A stretch of DNA of 64,000 bases from Siphonodentalium dalli (Eukaryota; Mollusca; Scaphopoda; Gadilida; Siphonodentaliidae): assembly GCA_032622095.1 (NCBI GenBank), contig CP136061.1:258760077-258824076 (forward strand), given 5' to 3'. Positions within the stretch are counted from its first letter, which is position 1; each line of letters opens with the position of its first letter. A program made the translations under genes and the position numbers. This document shows positions 38,472 to 49,600 of the stretch, piece after piece. The notes beneath the pieces were generated by a model. That model did no database searches, had not been told where the DNA came from, and saw only the letters and a list, made by a program, of their open reading frames with translations.

Positions 38472-39183
38472 GGTACTTCATGGAATCGAAAACGGTTGGA
38501 GATTGAGCTCAAATTGCGCATATAAGTGTAAAATCCCACGAACACCGCCGTGATCGCGTTTCCCCCTTCCCAATCATCAAAATCACCGCAATCGGCACTT
38601 CGGGCTTAATAGCGTTGATATATAAAGAGCGTTCGTTTTCCGCAGTGTCTATTTAAAGAGCGTCGTTTTCGCTATCTACTTATATGTATGACGGGAGTCT
38701 GATTGTAGCCTGTCGCTCGAAATATTATGCAGAGAGATTTCACGACGGGAAGCGTTTGTTTTCAATTCAATGCAATGTTATCGCTCGAAATATTATGCAG
38801 AGAGATTTCACGACATTAGGACGGGTACGGCAGACTCGAAATATTATGCAGAGAGATTTCACGACGGGAAGCGTTTGTTTTCAATTCAATGCAATGTTAT
38901 CGTAGAGATATTTCACGACGGGAAGCGTTTGTTTTCAATTCAATGCAATGTTATCGCTCGAAATATTATGCAGAGAGATTTCACGACATTAGGACGGGTA
39001 CGGGCAGGTTAAAAAAAAGAATGCGTTGTCTGTCGTTCCTAGGAAGGGGGGATTTCATCGGGTAAACGCCGAAACAAAAAATTTAATTAAAAACAAATGA
39101 TAAAAGGCAGAATTAAAAAAAAAAAAAATTAAAAAAATGTCATGTTTCTGACCAACCACGCCAGTGGCGGGCTAACCTGCTAG
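38409..39183 (+). mobile_element. Monomer 13, B/C hybrid
   Basis: Starts with the type B end, has an enlarged GT run (38448-38472), then continues with the type C GAAATATTATGCAGAGAG subrepeats. Ends CTGCTAG. Confidence 0.7.
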
Positions 39184-39759
39184 TCTACTATATATTTTGA
39201 GAACTACGTATATATATAGTCGCTATACACTCGAAAACGGATGGACAGATTGAGCTCAAACTTCATATCAAAGGGTAAAAAAAACACGGGAATGGTCGTC
39301 GCGGTGTTTTGGAGAATCCCATAGCACCCGTTCTCCACTCTCATTCACGAAAAACGGCACCGCGGGGGTTAATCACGTTGATAGATAAAGAGCGTTCCTA
39401 TCCGCAGTGTCGTTGATAAAGAGCGTATGTGTGTAATGTGATTCTTACGTCTGGTGTTGGGCGTGTGCGTGTAAGACTGTATCCAGACATGAGCATGTTG
39501 TGTGACGTACTTAGGGCTTCTTAGGAACAGCGGAGATTTATATCGGGTCAGTTTTTTTCAGATTGAGCTCAAACTTGCTACTTACGGGAAGTGTCATGAA
39601 CGGGTTAAATTGTGACCCCGACCTGACCTTGACCTTGAAAATTATCAATTCAAGGTCAAATCGGGTAAAATTGAAAAACAAACAATTAAATTAAAAAACT
39701 AATTAAACAAATTAATTAAACAAATTAAAAATTGTCATGTTTGTGACGATTGCCGCCAG
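39184..39759 (+). mobile_element. Monomer 14, truncated
   Basis: Starts like type C, contains the TGACCTTGACCTTGAA motif of type B, and stops in the GC hairpin (GCCGCCAGT) without the CTAG terminus. It forms the right edge of the array. Confidence 0.7.
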
Positions 39760-41237
39760 TTGATGAAAAATTAATAAATAAATGTATTCAAAAAAATCAA
39801 ACACGGTGTTTTTGTGTTCACGTATCACTTGTCGTTCCGTATACACTACGATATTTATAAGATGTCATCTAGGGTTCGCAGCTCAATGACCTGGCTAGAT
39901 AGTCTCCGCTGGGTGTCCAGCATGGAATTCCCAACTGCACCCCCCCCCCCCCCCCCAACAGCATCGAATTTCCAAATCCGTGACAATCTATTTGAATCTA
40001 ACCCGTCTCTTGGGCTGGAATAATTTTTCCACTGGGACATTAAGCTACCAAGTGTCCGACTGTTCCAACCTGGCAGCCACCGCCACAATACCTAAGGTTT
40101 CAAATATAGGAAAATATTCGAATTGAGATCGAAAAACCATCACATTTCACACTAACTACTAATTTGTAAATCAATTTATCATAAAACTTGAAACCTATTC
40201 TTGGTAAGAAATTTACAACTAACGTTCAATCAGATGTAATCTGTTCAAACTATTCAACAAGTTTGTTAAAAATGGGAGGTGAGCCACTCGTATCCCATTG
40301 TCACGTGCGTCCCTGCTGGAGACATGACTACATCTTTTTTTATGCTTGAAGATTATATGTTACGTTAGTTCGAGTCATTCGAAGATCGTTCATACGAAAC
40401 AACATCAAAGTCTGTAAAACAATTATCACCAACAAATACACGAACAAATATATTGACTCTGATTGGCTTCATTCGTATATTATTAGTAATGACACTCCAG
40501 TAATGAGTTTTCGCATGTCATTATTAATAACACTCCGGTAATGAGATTTCGCATGTCAAAACCATTGTTACATGAATGTAAATAGTGGAATTCCTGATAC
40601 AAGTCTAATTAGCAAAATAAAGTGTAATCAAAACATGATGGCATACATTTTTGAAAAAGGTCAAAGCATTGAAAATTAGTCTGTAAATCATATTCAGACT
40701 AAAATATTTGAATCACTGTAATAGCTGTGTTTACATACCAATGATTTACATACCAATGATTTACATACCAATGAATTCAACACACGAAATTTCGTTATTG
40801 GACAGCTATCAATAATGAATATAAGATTGCATTTGATATATTTTGCCATACGTGTTCTTCTTAATGGCGATGCTGTTTACAGACTTTTTTTTATTTTTGC
40901 ACATTTACCCACATTCTGATTAAAACCACATTTTCGGACCAGATTTACAGTACAAATAGTCCGAAACAGTTTCATTTCCACCAGCAAGCATTACTTCAGC
41001 GCCAGTCAATCACAATATATATCAGCAAAGCGATTCAGCCATTCAGGCGATTGTCGGAATTCCTACACAGTGGTGGATTCGCCAAATTGCTGACAATAAA
41101 GTTCCTGTCACATTTGTAATTTCATACAACATACAGATCACAGCAAATATTTAAACAGTAAAGGCGTAAGTGAAGAGTCCTAGTTGATAAATACTACCTA
41201 GCAAGGAGAAAGGAAGTACGTATTCCAAGAATGTCAG
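39760..41237. other. Unannotated AT-rich region
   Basis: Contains a C run (39942-39957), an imperfect 45-bp duplication (GTAATGA...TTTCGCATGTCA, 40486-40555) and three 16-bp TTTACATACCAATGAT units at 40731-40774. No gene recognised. Confidence 0.45.
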
Positions 41238-41267
41238 TTAACCCTTTAACCAACAGAAGGGCCCTGT

Positions 41268-41336
41268 GCCAATGCATTCTCTTATATATGCGAGTCCACC
41301 ATAAGTCGCCTCGCATATATAAGAGAATGCATTGGC
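41268..41336. repeat. 69-bp hairpin, copy 1
   Basis: GCCAATGCATTCTCTTATAT arm, then TATGCGAG and a near-self-complementary centre. It pairs almost end to end. Confidence 0.9.
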
Positions 41337-41415
41337 TTAACACATTAAAAATTATAAAATTGTTAAAGAATGTAAGAAAAAATGGTAAAAAGTGTTAAAA
41401 ACTGATTTTTTTTAG

Positions 41416-41484
41416 GCCAATGCATTCTCTTATATATGCGAAGCGACCTATGGTCGACTCGCATATATAAGAGAATGCATTGGC
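41416..41484. repeat. 69-bp hairpin, copy 2
   Basis: Same arms as copy 1, with the central block in the opposite orientation (GACCTATGGTCGACTCGC). Confidence 0.9.
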
Positions 41485-41637
41485 ACATGGCATAACTGTA
41501 ACCATCACAATGTGGTCAATGAGCCGGTTCCAATGATATCCATATTTGTATGGTTTTATTGAGACAGACCCAAGATTATTTAGGCTGTTGAAGCTTTATT
41601 TGGCCGGTTTTGGCCGGTTTGTTGGGTAAAGGGTTAA

Positions 41638-42119
41638 CACCAGTTTGAAGCGGTCGATATAACGATCGTTCGTAAATATATGTGTGTTGTGACGTGCTAC
41701 TGCTATCACATGTAGAAGTTATGTGTAGCGACGGTAATGTGACACAGAGCTAAATTCGCCAGACTCTGTAATGCGAAGCTCGTCTGAGTCTGGTTTTAAT
41801 CAACATGATTTGCCTTGGGTCTCTCTACACCTGTATTCCTCACAGGGAACGGGTATTGGTGAACTTTTAAAAACAATTTTCATCGTATTTTATTGTCGAA
41901 TGAATAAACGATATAAATATATAGTGATCAAATTTTAAGAACAACGAGTTTACATAACAAAATTAGTAATTTATTTCACGAAAATGAGTGTTGCGTGTAC
42001 ACGTATATCTCACGCATGGAATGGATATATCACAATCAGATCAGGAAAGCAGAGCACAATGCGTCACTCAGATATATATTAATTGAAGGCACACAATCAA
42101 ATATACATAGAGGAAATAC
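41638..42119. other. Unannotated spacer
   Basis: One small inverted pair CCAGACTC / GAGTCTGG (41759-41797). Nothing else recognised. Confidence 0.4.
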
Positions 42120-42252
42120 AACGAGTTATGTTGGGATATAAAATGTTATGAAACGAGTTTGATAAATTTGATTCACAATGAGTCGTAGACGAGTTGTGAA
42201 TCAAATTTATGAAATGAGTTTCATAAATTGTTATATCCCAGCATAACTAGTT
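42120..42252. repeat. Foldback element
   Basis: Arms AACGAGTTATGTTGGGATAT and ATATCCCAGCATAACTAGTT, with internal arms around GATTCACAATGAGTC and GACGAGTTGTGAATC. A single long imperfect hairpin, typical of foldback MITEs. Confidence 0.8.
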
Positions 42253-42721
42253 GAAGATATTGTATATCACATGGGAATTCTAGAGTTGTATGCCTTATTA
42301 ACAAATCAAAATCCTTAAAAAGAGGTGCAACATGCATACATTTACAACGTGGCTGAGACGTATACGACAGTATGGCGCGCTCTGGGGCTGGCGACGGGAT
42401 ATGTAGTCCCCAAATTTACCTCTTTGTTTTGTGTCTATTTTCGTTAGTGCAAAGAAGTTGTACAATAATTTAACTTTAAGGAACAAAGAAATCACTCTGC
42501 ATTTTATGGCGTTATGCGCGGCTTTTCGAAATAGTATTAATCCGCCTGAACCAATGTAAAGACGCGCGGTAATTGTTTGTCGCGATGCCAAGTGGTACGG
42601 TACTAATTTGCACGCGGAGCCCGTGAAGCACACGCCTATTCATAACTAGTGACAGATAAGGAAATATGTATTGGTTTAAAAAAAATATGATATAATAGGG
42701 GGTTTCATGTGATATTTAGAG
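42253..42721. other. Unannotated spacer
   Basis: A minus-strand frame of 111 codons (42298-42633) shows no domain or splice support. No repeat recognised. Confidence 0.4.
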
Positions 42722-42860
42722 GTTATTACTTGGTTAGTTGGATATCGGCCGGAATATCAGTCGAAGATAACTTCATATCAGCCTGAGATATATATCAGGC
42801 TAATATGAAGCTACGAGGGCTGATATGTCTCGACCAATACCCAACTAACCAAGTAATAAC
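42722..42860. repeat. Foldback element
   Basis: Perfect 20-bp end arms GTTATTACTTGGTTAGTTGG and its complement, with an inner arm pair CTTCATATCAGCCTGA / TCAGGCTAATATGAAG. Confidence 0.85.
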
Positions 42861-43295
42861 ATCGGTATTTATAGATCAACAGTATTATGGTAATAACTAT
42901 CACTATCCAGTCCAATTTCAGTTCATCGGTGTAAACATAAAACTGAATGGACAACACATATAATATTAATTAAATAAATTAACTTGCATCTTAAATACAA
43001 CGTTGAAGCTCACTACTTATAAATATGTAATAAGCAATAAACATCTTTTTCATAATGAAGGACTACTTATCATTATTACGAATAGTGTACTACATCACTA
43101 GACTTTTTGTTATCCGTAGTTACGATTATACGATCAAGAAACCAAGTGTCCGGTCAATTGAAAATGTACTCACAACATGGGAGGTTCTAAACATACTGAT
43201 GCAATGATGCAATAAGTTGCCATAATTATATATATCTTTCTCAAGCGGGTGGCGAACGTAAACGTACTTTTGAAGTACTATATATATATAGAGAG

Positions 43296-43413
43296 GATCT
43301 ACAACTTGTCCTCAATTTATAGCAAAATTTACAAAGCAAGTCCACTAAACCAGAACTAATTTACTGGACTCGTGTTGTAAATGTTGATATAAACTGGGGG
43401 CGAGTTGTAGATC
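43296..43413. repeat. Foldback element, GATCTACAAC family
   Basis: Arms GATCTACAACTTGTCCTC and CGAGTTGTAGATC with AATTTACAAAGCAAGTCC inside. The same family with better-preserved arms is at 58219-58365, and the right-hand flanks are also similar. Confidence 0.8.
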
Positions 43414-43626
43414 ATATTTATTACTTGATCCAGTACAGCCTTAAAACATAGTTATAAATCAATAAATGGTACGTGGAAATAACAGCGGCTTCCATAAGGC
43501 ATGCGACAACATTCCACTTTTCGGTGCTTGTCCGCGTAAATAAATAGTCCCAGATAAATAACATTCGTTGACTTCTTTAATAGCGTACATTTAATAAAAT
43601 ATCCTTTCAAACTATATCAGTATCAG

Positions 43627-44253
43627 TCTATTATATATTTTTGGAAGATCTGTGTGTGTGTCTGTGTGATCGCGATGAACTCGAAAACGGCCGAGCCGAT
43701 TTCGATGAAACTTGGTATGTGGGGGTATTTTCGGCCGGGAAGTGGCATAGGCATATCAATTTGTTCGTGTGACGTGTCCTTGACCTTGCAATCGGGTTAT
43801 TTCGAGGTCAAACGCCCGAATATCACGGGATTTCGATGAAACTTGGTATGTGGGGGTACTTTCGGCCGGGGAGTGACATAGGCCTATTAATTTCCCCGTG
43901 CGACATGACATTGACCTTGAAATCTGGTCATTTCAAGGTCAAACGCCCGAATATCACGGGATTTCGATGAAAATTAGTGTCTAGGGATACTTTTGTATGG
44001 GGAGTCTCATAAGCCTATTCATTTGCCCGTGCGACGTGATCTTGACCTTGCAATCGGGTCAATTCAAGGTCAAATCGCGAATTTTGATGGAATTTGATAC
44101 ATAGGGTTACTTTTGTCCACTGAGTGTTTTGGACGGGTCAAATCGTGACCCCACCTGACCTTGACCTTCAAAATGGACAATTCAAGGTCAAATCGCGCAA
44201 TTCTCCGAAAAGCAGAGGGGAAACAGCCAGACGAAGTCGGGTCCACCTGCTAG
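43627..44253 (+). mobile_element. Solitary Helitron-like element with tandem nuclear-receptor-like motifs
   Basis: Starts TCTATTATATATTTTTGG and ends CCACCTGCTAG followed by T, matching the ends of the array monomers. The interior has about four 130-bp repeats (43699, 43828, 43961, 44092) each with a version of GATGAAACTTGGTATGTGG and a TTGACCTTG...CAAGGTCAA inverted pair. It lies 225 bp downstream of the Spec3/stum stop codon and may be in its 3' UTR. Confidence 0.65.
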
Positions 44254-44278
44254 TATATATATATATATATATATATAT
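44254..44278. repeat. TA microsatellite
   Basis: Pure AT dinucleotide run directly after the Helitron-like 3' end. Confidence 0.95.
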
Positions 44279-44478
44279 CATTTCCGCATTTTACAAATGA
44301 GTCATCGAATGTAATAATACATGCCAATGGAATTGAAAGATGTCCCCGGAAGCCATATGCTTCGTTACATGAAAATAACAGATAGTACGAAGCAAATGAG
44401 ATATCTCCATTAAGATGCATGTTCCGGGTGTGCATGGAAAGCAAATTGCAGCAAAATTTATACTTCCGCTGAGATGAC

Positions 44479-44912
44479 TCACATTTTGCCAGAAGGTGGC
44501 GCTGTGGGCTGAACCTGATTAGGATTAGATTGAGGCATATCCTTCTCAGTATAAGCGGGCGGTGGTTCAAACCCCTGTGTGGGGCCCGCGTAACCTGCCT
44601 GTGGATGCTGCTGCATCGGAGCACCGTATCCCTGTTGTGGAGGGCCTGCGTATCCCTGCTGCGGATGGCCTGAATAACCTGGCTGTGGTTGGACACTATA
44701 TGCAGGCTGTGGTGGGTAGCCCACTGCCTGTTGTCCGTAACCATATCCCTGTTGAGGCATCTGTGGTGCAGGCTGTTGTTGAACCGGTTGAGGTTGAGTG
44801 GGATAACTAGTTGTTACGACCGTGGTCGTTGCCGGTTGTGTTGTAACGGCCGTTGTGGCGCGTGGACCGTAACGGTCTCGATCTGTCGGTGGGTTGTTAT
44901 GGTAATACTCAG
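44479..44912 (-). CDS. Spec3/stum-family membrane protein, exon 3 (last coding exon)
   Basis: Encodes residues 103-246. The acceptor is CTCCATTTGCAG at 44913-44924. The exon begins in phase with exon 2, giving Ala103 across the junction. The region is a cytoplasmic-type low-complexity tail: a Thr/Val stretch (120-137) is followed by Pro/Gln/Gly/Tyr repeats of the form PQQGYAGP (about 150-213), similar in style to the PPQGY tails of other membrane proteins. Residues 220-223 are PPAY, a PPxY motif of the kind bound by WW domains of Nedd4-type ligases (family knowledge; binding is inference). A TGA stop follows Met246. The opposite strand has a long frame here that is a composition artefact. Confidence 0.85.
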
Positions 44913-46058
44913 CTGCAAATGGAGAGAACAATGTTATTTAAATCCGGTTATAACAGCATATAAAAGGAGAAAACAATGTTATTTAAATTCAGTTCTAAAA
45001 TGTTAATCGGAATGGTATATTATTCATTTGGAGGGATGTTCTGTAATCATAGCAGACGACATACATAAAACAGATAATACAAGAGAAGAATGATTTCTTT
45101 GAATGCCCCTTCTATATACAGACGAATGAATTGTCACGACTAGATGACCATAAAGTACCCATCACCAGCATCGAAGATATTCTTTTCGGCATACCGCACA
45201 ATAACGGCACTTTTAATTGGCCATTTGTCGAGACAGTACAATCAATCGTGAATTCCATAGACATAATTTAGTAACCATTATTCCCGTTGAAGTGAGACTT
45301 CGCCCACAGCCACAACCTGACTGATTTGATTGAGAGACGGTGCCCCTACAAGTATCCACCCGTGATCGTCGGGACACCGTTCCCGTAAAAATAACAAAAC
45401 GAACTCTCATCAAATTACTTCCTGAAACACAATCATGCCAGGGGAGTTGATCCTTACTAAGTTTGGTAACTTGTTCTCCGATCCCCTGTGAACACACACC
45501 AATGAGTATCAAAAGTATGTATTACATGTAAACAAAATTACATACATATATGTGTGGGTCGCAATAAATACTTCATATTCATTTGAGGGAAATGTTCAGA
45601 TAATAAGTTCAACAAACGACTTATGTCGGTGAGTATTTAGTACAACAAGGGTTAAATGCATATATATATAAAGTATATAAAGCCAATATATTATATAGAT
45701 AATGAATGGCTTGGAGTTGACTATGCCAAAATAGTGGTCCGATGGGAGGCGTAGTCCACGAGCCGAGGGACACTATTTTGGCATAGTCAACGACAAGACA
45801 TTCATTATTTATTATATTGTATCGAACTATCGTAAAATAGTATAGCAGTGTGCAGCCAATCAGAATGCGAGAAGGTCACGTGAGATATGATATATAGATA
45901 TATGGTAGCTAGCGTACATGTTCGTGTATCTGCCGCAATTCGCTATTCGGAATCATCAGAAAACGAAATTTCCTGACATATATCTGCGAAACCATACTAT
46001 TGATGCTTGACTATACCTGACATTCCAATACAACCATACTATTACTGTTTGACTATAC
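44913..46058 (-). other. Intron 2 of the Spec3/stum-family gene
   Basis: Donor GTATAG and acceptor TTTGCAG. It contains a foldback element at 45699-45808 and the second copy of a 42-bp tandem duplication that includes the donor. No other gene recognised inside it. Confidence 0.8.
45699..45808. repeat. Foldback element in intron 2
   Basis: Arms TTGACTATGCCAAAATAGTG and CACTATTTTGGCATAGTCAA are perfect 20-bp complements, with flanking AATGAATG / CATTCATT extending the stem. The loop is GC-richer. Confidence 0.85.
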
Positions 46059-46090
46059 CTGACATTCCAATAAAAGCGACGCCCCAGATA
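46007..46090 (-). repeat. 42-bp tandem duplication spanning the exon 2 splice donor
   Basis: GACTATACCTGACATTCCAA occurs at 46009 and 46051. On the minus strand this places two identical donors (AATGTCAG followed by GTATAGTC) 42 bases apart. Reading through to the downstream donor meets a stop after six codons. Confidence 0.85.
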
Positions 46091-46244
46091 CAGCTCCAGA
46101 TCCAGCCGATTAATAGGACTACAGTTAGAAATAACTGCAACAGACCGATCCCGAAACTAATACAGCACGCCCCACATCGCTGAGATGGACCCATGTCCTC
46201 GTTCCTGCTGCAACAGCATGCCGAGAAGCCAGCTATGATGGTGC
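46059..46244 (-). CDS. Spec3/stum-family membrane protein, exon 2
   Basis: Encodes residues 41 (shared) to 103 (shared): 186 bp in phase 1-1. The acceptor is TTTTCTTTGCAG at 46245-46256 and the donor is CAG|GTATAG at 46058. The exon completes the first membrane segment (GLGTIIAGFSACCC), then a short loop with Cys64, Cys67 and Cys68, then a strong hydrophobic segment at about 69-100 rich in Leu, Val, Ile and Trp (GWIWSCIWG). The PGLGT and W-rich second segment are the conserved core of the Spec3/stum family, which in flies acts in mechanosensory neurons and in sea urchin is linked to ciliated ectoderm. The role in this organism is inferred only from the family. Confidence 0.9.
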
Positions 46245-46680
46245 CTGCAAAGAAAATGGAAATAACAGAATAATAAGCCGGGCATATCTTCTCGTATATG
46301 ATGCATAGCGTGACGGAAACCCAGCATGTATTTTCTCTGGTGAAATACGAAGATACAAGTAATACCAAATTTAACTTTTTGATATTAAACAAGATAACAC
46401 GATTTGAATCGATTCAAACACGTAAAGTAAAGTTATCTTCTGGAAACCAAACGTGGACGGACGAATGACAGACTGCCAGGCAGATTTTATACAACCATGA
46501 AGAAAATCCAGCAAACATTGTTCCTGAGCGTATGAACAGATGATGTATACAATGAAAGTGTCAATGACACTGTAGCTCAACTTGGAAAGGGAATAATTTA
46601 ATGTATTACAGTCAATGGAGCCATTAGGAATGTGGAAAGTTGAATATCTAATACATGTTTATAGACATGAAGAGAAAAGT

Positions 46681-49600
46681 CAAATCCAAGATGGCTGCTG
46701 GCGGCCATGTTTTCGGCCGAATGACCCCAAAATGACTCGTTCCCATCTACATGTCATCGTTAACATCCATGACAAATTTTATCACGATCAGACTAAAGGT
46801 ACGACCTGTAGCCCATGCTAAAGAATTTAGTCATACAAAGAGTAAAATCCAAGATGGCTGCTGGCGGCCATGTTTTTTGGCCGAATGATCCCAAAATGAC
46901 TCGTTCCCATCTACATGTCATTATTAACATTCATGACAAATTTTATGATGATCAGACTAAAGGTATGACATGTAGCCCGCGCTAAAGAATTTAGTCATAC
47001 AAAGAGTAAAATCCAAGATGGCTGCTGGCGGCCATTTTTTGGGCCGAATGACCCCAAAATTACTCGTTCCCATCTACATGTCAATATTATCATCCATGAC
47101 AAATTTCATGATCATCAGACGAACAGTACGACCTGTGGCCCGTGCTAATGGATTAAATTTTTAAATCCAAGATGGCCGCTGGCGGCCATGTTTTTTGTCC
47201 GAATGACCCCAAAATGACTTGTTCCCATCTACATTCCAATTTCAACAACCATGACAAATTTTATGATGATCAGACTAAAGGTACGACCTGTAGCCCATGC
47301 TAAAGGATTTAGTCATACAAAGAGTAAAATCCAAGATGGCTGCTGGCGGCCATGTTTTTCGGCCGAATGACCTCAAAATGACTCGTTCCCATCTACATGT
47401 CATTATTAACATTCATGACAAATTTTATGATGATCAGACTAAAGGTACAACCTGTAGCCCATGCTAAAGGATTTAGTCATACAAAGAGTAAAATCCAAGA
47501 TGGCTGCTGGCGACCAGGTTTTTTGGCCGAATGACCCCAAAATTACTCGTTCCCATCTACATGTCATTGTTAACATCCATGACATATTTTATGATGATCA
47601 GACTAAAGGTACGACCTGCAGCCCGTGCTAAAGAATTTAGTCATACAAAGAGTAAAATCCAAGATGGCTGCTGGCGGCCATGTTTTTTGGCCGAATGACC
47701 CCAAAATTACTCGTTCCCATCTACATGTCAATATTATCATCCACGACAAATTTCATGATGATCAGAAGAACAGTACGACCTGTGGCCCGTGCTAATGGAT
47801 TAAATTTTTTAATCCAATATGGCCGCTGGCGGCCATGTTTTTTGTCCGAATGACCCCAAAATGACTCGTTCCCATCAACTTTCCAATTTCAACAACCATG
47901 ACAAATTTTATGATGATCAGACTAAAGGTACGACCTGTAGCCCGTGCTAAAGGATTTAGTCATACAAAGAGTAAAATCCAAGATGGCTGCTGGCGGCCAT
48001 GTTTTTTGGCCGAATGACCCCTAAATGACTAGTTCCCATCTACATGTCATTGTTAACATCCATGACACATTTTATGATGATCAGACTAAAGGTACGACCT
48101 GCAGCCCGTGCTAAATAATTTAGTCATACAAAGAGTAAAATCCAAGATGGCTGCTGGCGGCCATGTTTTTTGGCCGAATGACCCCAAAATTACTCGTTCC
48201 CATCTACATGTCAATATTATCATCCATGACAAATTTCATGATCATCAGACGAACAGTACGACCTGTGGCCCGTGCTAATGGATTAAATTTTTAAATCCAA
48301 GATGGCCGCTGGCGGTCATGTTTTTTGTCCGAATGACCCCAAAATAACTCGTTCCCATCTACATTCCAATTTCAACTACCATGACAAATTTTATGATGAT
48401 CAGACTAAAGGTACGACCTGTAGCCCATGCTAAAGGATTTAGTCATACAAAGAGTAAAATCCAAGATGGCTGCTGGCGGCCATGTTTTTCGGCCGAATGA
48501 CCTCAAAATGACTCGTTCCCATCTACATGTCATTATTAATATTCATGACAAATTTCATGATGATCAGACTAAAGGTACAACCTGTAGCCCGTGCTAAAGG
48601 ATTTAGTCATACAAAGAGTAAACTCCAAGATGGCTGCTGGCGTCCAGGTTTTTTGGCCGAATGACCCCAAAATTACTCGTTCCCATCTACATGTCATTGT
48701 TAACATCCATGACACATTTTATGATGATCAGACTAAAGGTACGACCTGCAGCCCGTGCTAAAGAATTTAGTCATACAAAGAGTAAAATCCAAGATGGCTG
48801 CTGGCGGCCATGTTTTTGGGCCGAATGACCCCAAAATTACTCGTTCCCATCTACATGTCAATATTATCATCCATGACAAATTTCATGATGATCAGAAGAA
48901 CAGTACGACCTGTGGCCCGTGCTAATGGATTAAATTTTTAAACCCAATATGGCCGCTGGCGGCCATGTTTTTTGTCCGAATGACCCCAAAATGACTCGTT
49001 CCCATCTACATTCCAATTTCAACAACCATGACAAATTTTATGATGATCAGACTAAAGGTACGACCTGTAGCCCGTGCTAAAGGATTTAGTCATACAAAGA
49101 GTAAAATCCAAGATGGCTGCTGGCGGCCATGTTTTTTGGCCGAATGACCCCCAAATGACTAGTTCCCATCTACATGTCATTGTTAACATCCATGACACAT
49201 TTTATGATGATCAGACTAAAGGTACGACCTGCAGCCCGTGCTAAAGAATTTAGTCATACAAAGAGTAAAATCCAAGATGGCTGCTGGCGGCCATGTTTTT
49301 TGGCCGAATGACCCCAAAATTACTCGTTCCCATCTACATGTCAATATTATCATCCATGACAAATTTCGAGATCATCAGACGAACAGTACGACCTGTGGCC
49401 CGTGCTAATGGATTAAATTTTTAAATCCAAGATGGCCGCTGGCGGTCATGTTTTTTGTCCGAATGACCCCAAAATAACTCGTTCCCATCTACATTCCAAT
49501 TTCAACAACCATGACAAATTTTATGATGATCAGACTAAAGGTACGACCTGTAGCCCATGCTAAAGGATTTAGTCATACAAAGAGTAAAATCCAAGATGGC

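Larger units (their letters stand above)
25166..39759 (+). mobile_element. Head-to-tail array of 14 Helitron-like monomers with higher-order structure
   Basis: Each monomer starts with a version of TCTACTATATATTTTGAG and ends with a GC hairpin (GCCGCCGGTGGCGGG) followed by CTAACCTGCTAG. Thirteen end-to-start junctions, mostly CTAG|TC, are seen. The first monomer follows an A, as expected for A|T targeting. Monomers fall into types A (25166, 28501, 33019, 37806), B (25892, 29235, 33993), C (27093, 31616, 36380) and D (30408, 35169), ordered A-B-C, A-B-D-C, A-B-D-C, A-hybrid-truncated. Same-type copies differ at only a few per cent of positions by eye. No Rep/helicase is encoded, so mobilisation would need a helper. 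Confidence 0.8.
41238..41637. mobile_element. piggyBac-like MITE carrying two 69-bp hairpins
   Basis: TTAA flanks both sides. The ends CCCTTTAACCAACAGAAG and TTGTTGGGTAAAGGG are inverted. TTAA targets with CCCTTT ends are characteristic of piggyBac-type elements (family knowledge). Hairpins at 41268-41336 and 41416-41484 flank an AT-rich spacer. It is an inverted copy of 53031-53415. Confidence 0.8.

Noticed and set aside
25166-39759. Autonomous Helitron with Rep/helicase
   Set aside because: No long frame with HUH-Rep or helicase motifs in any monomer; all are non-autonomous.
43296-44253. Polyadenylation signal for the Spec3/stum-family gene
   Set aside because: A minus-strand AATAAA near 43423 is about 1 kb past the stop and beyond the Helitron-like element; too weak in AT-rich sequence to annotate.
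44562-45006. Plus-strand open frames opposite exon 3
   Set aside because: Shadow of the Pro/Gln-rich coding exon on the minus strand, which has splice sites and a family match.
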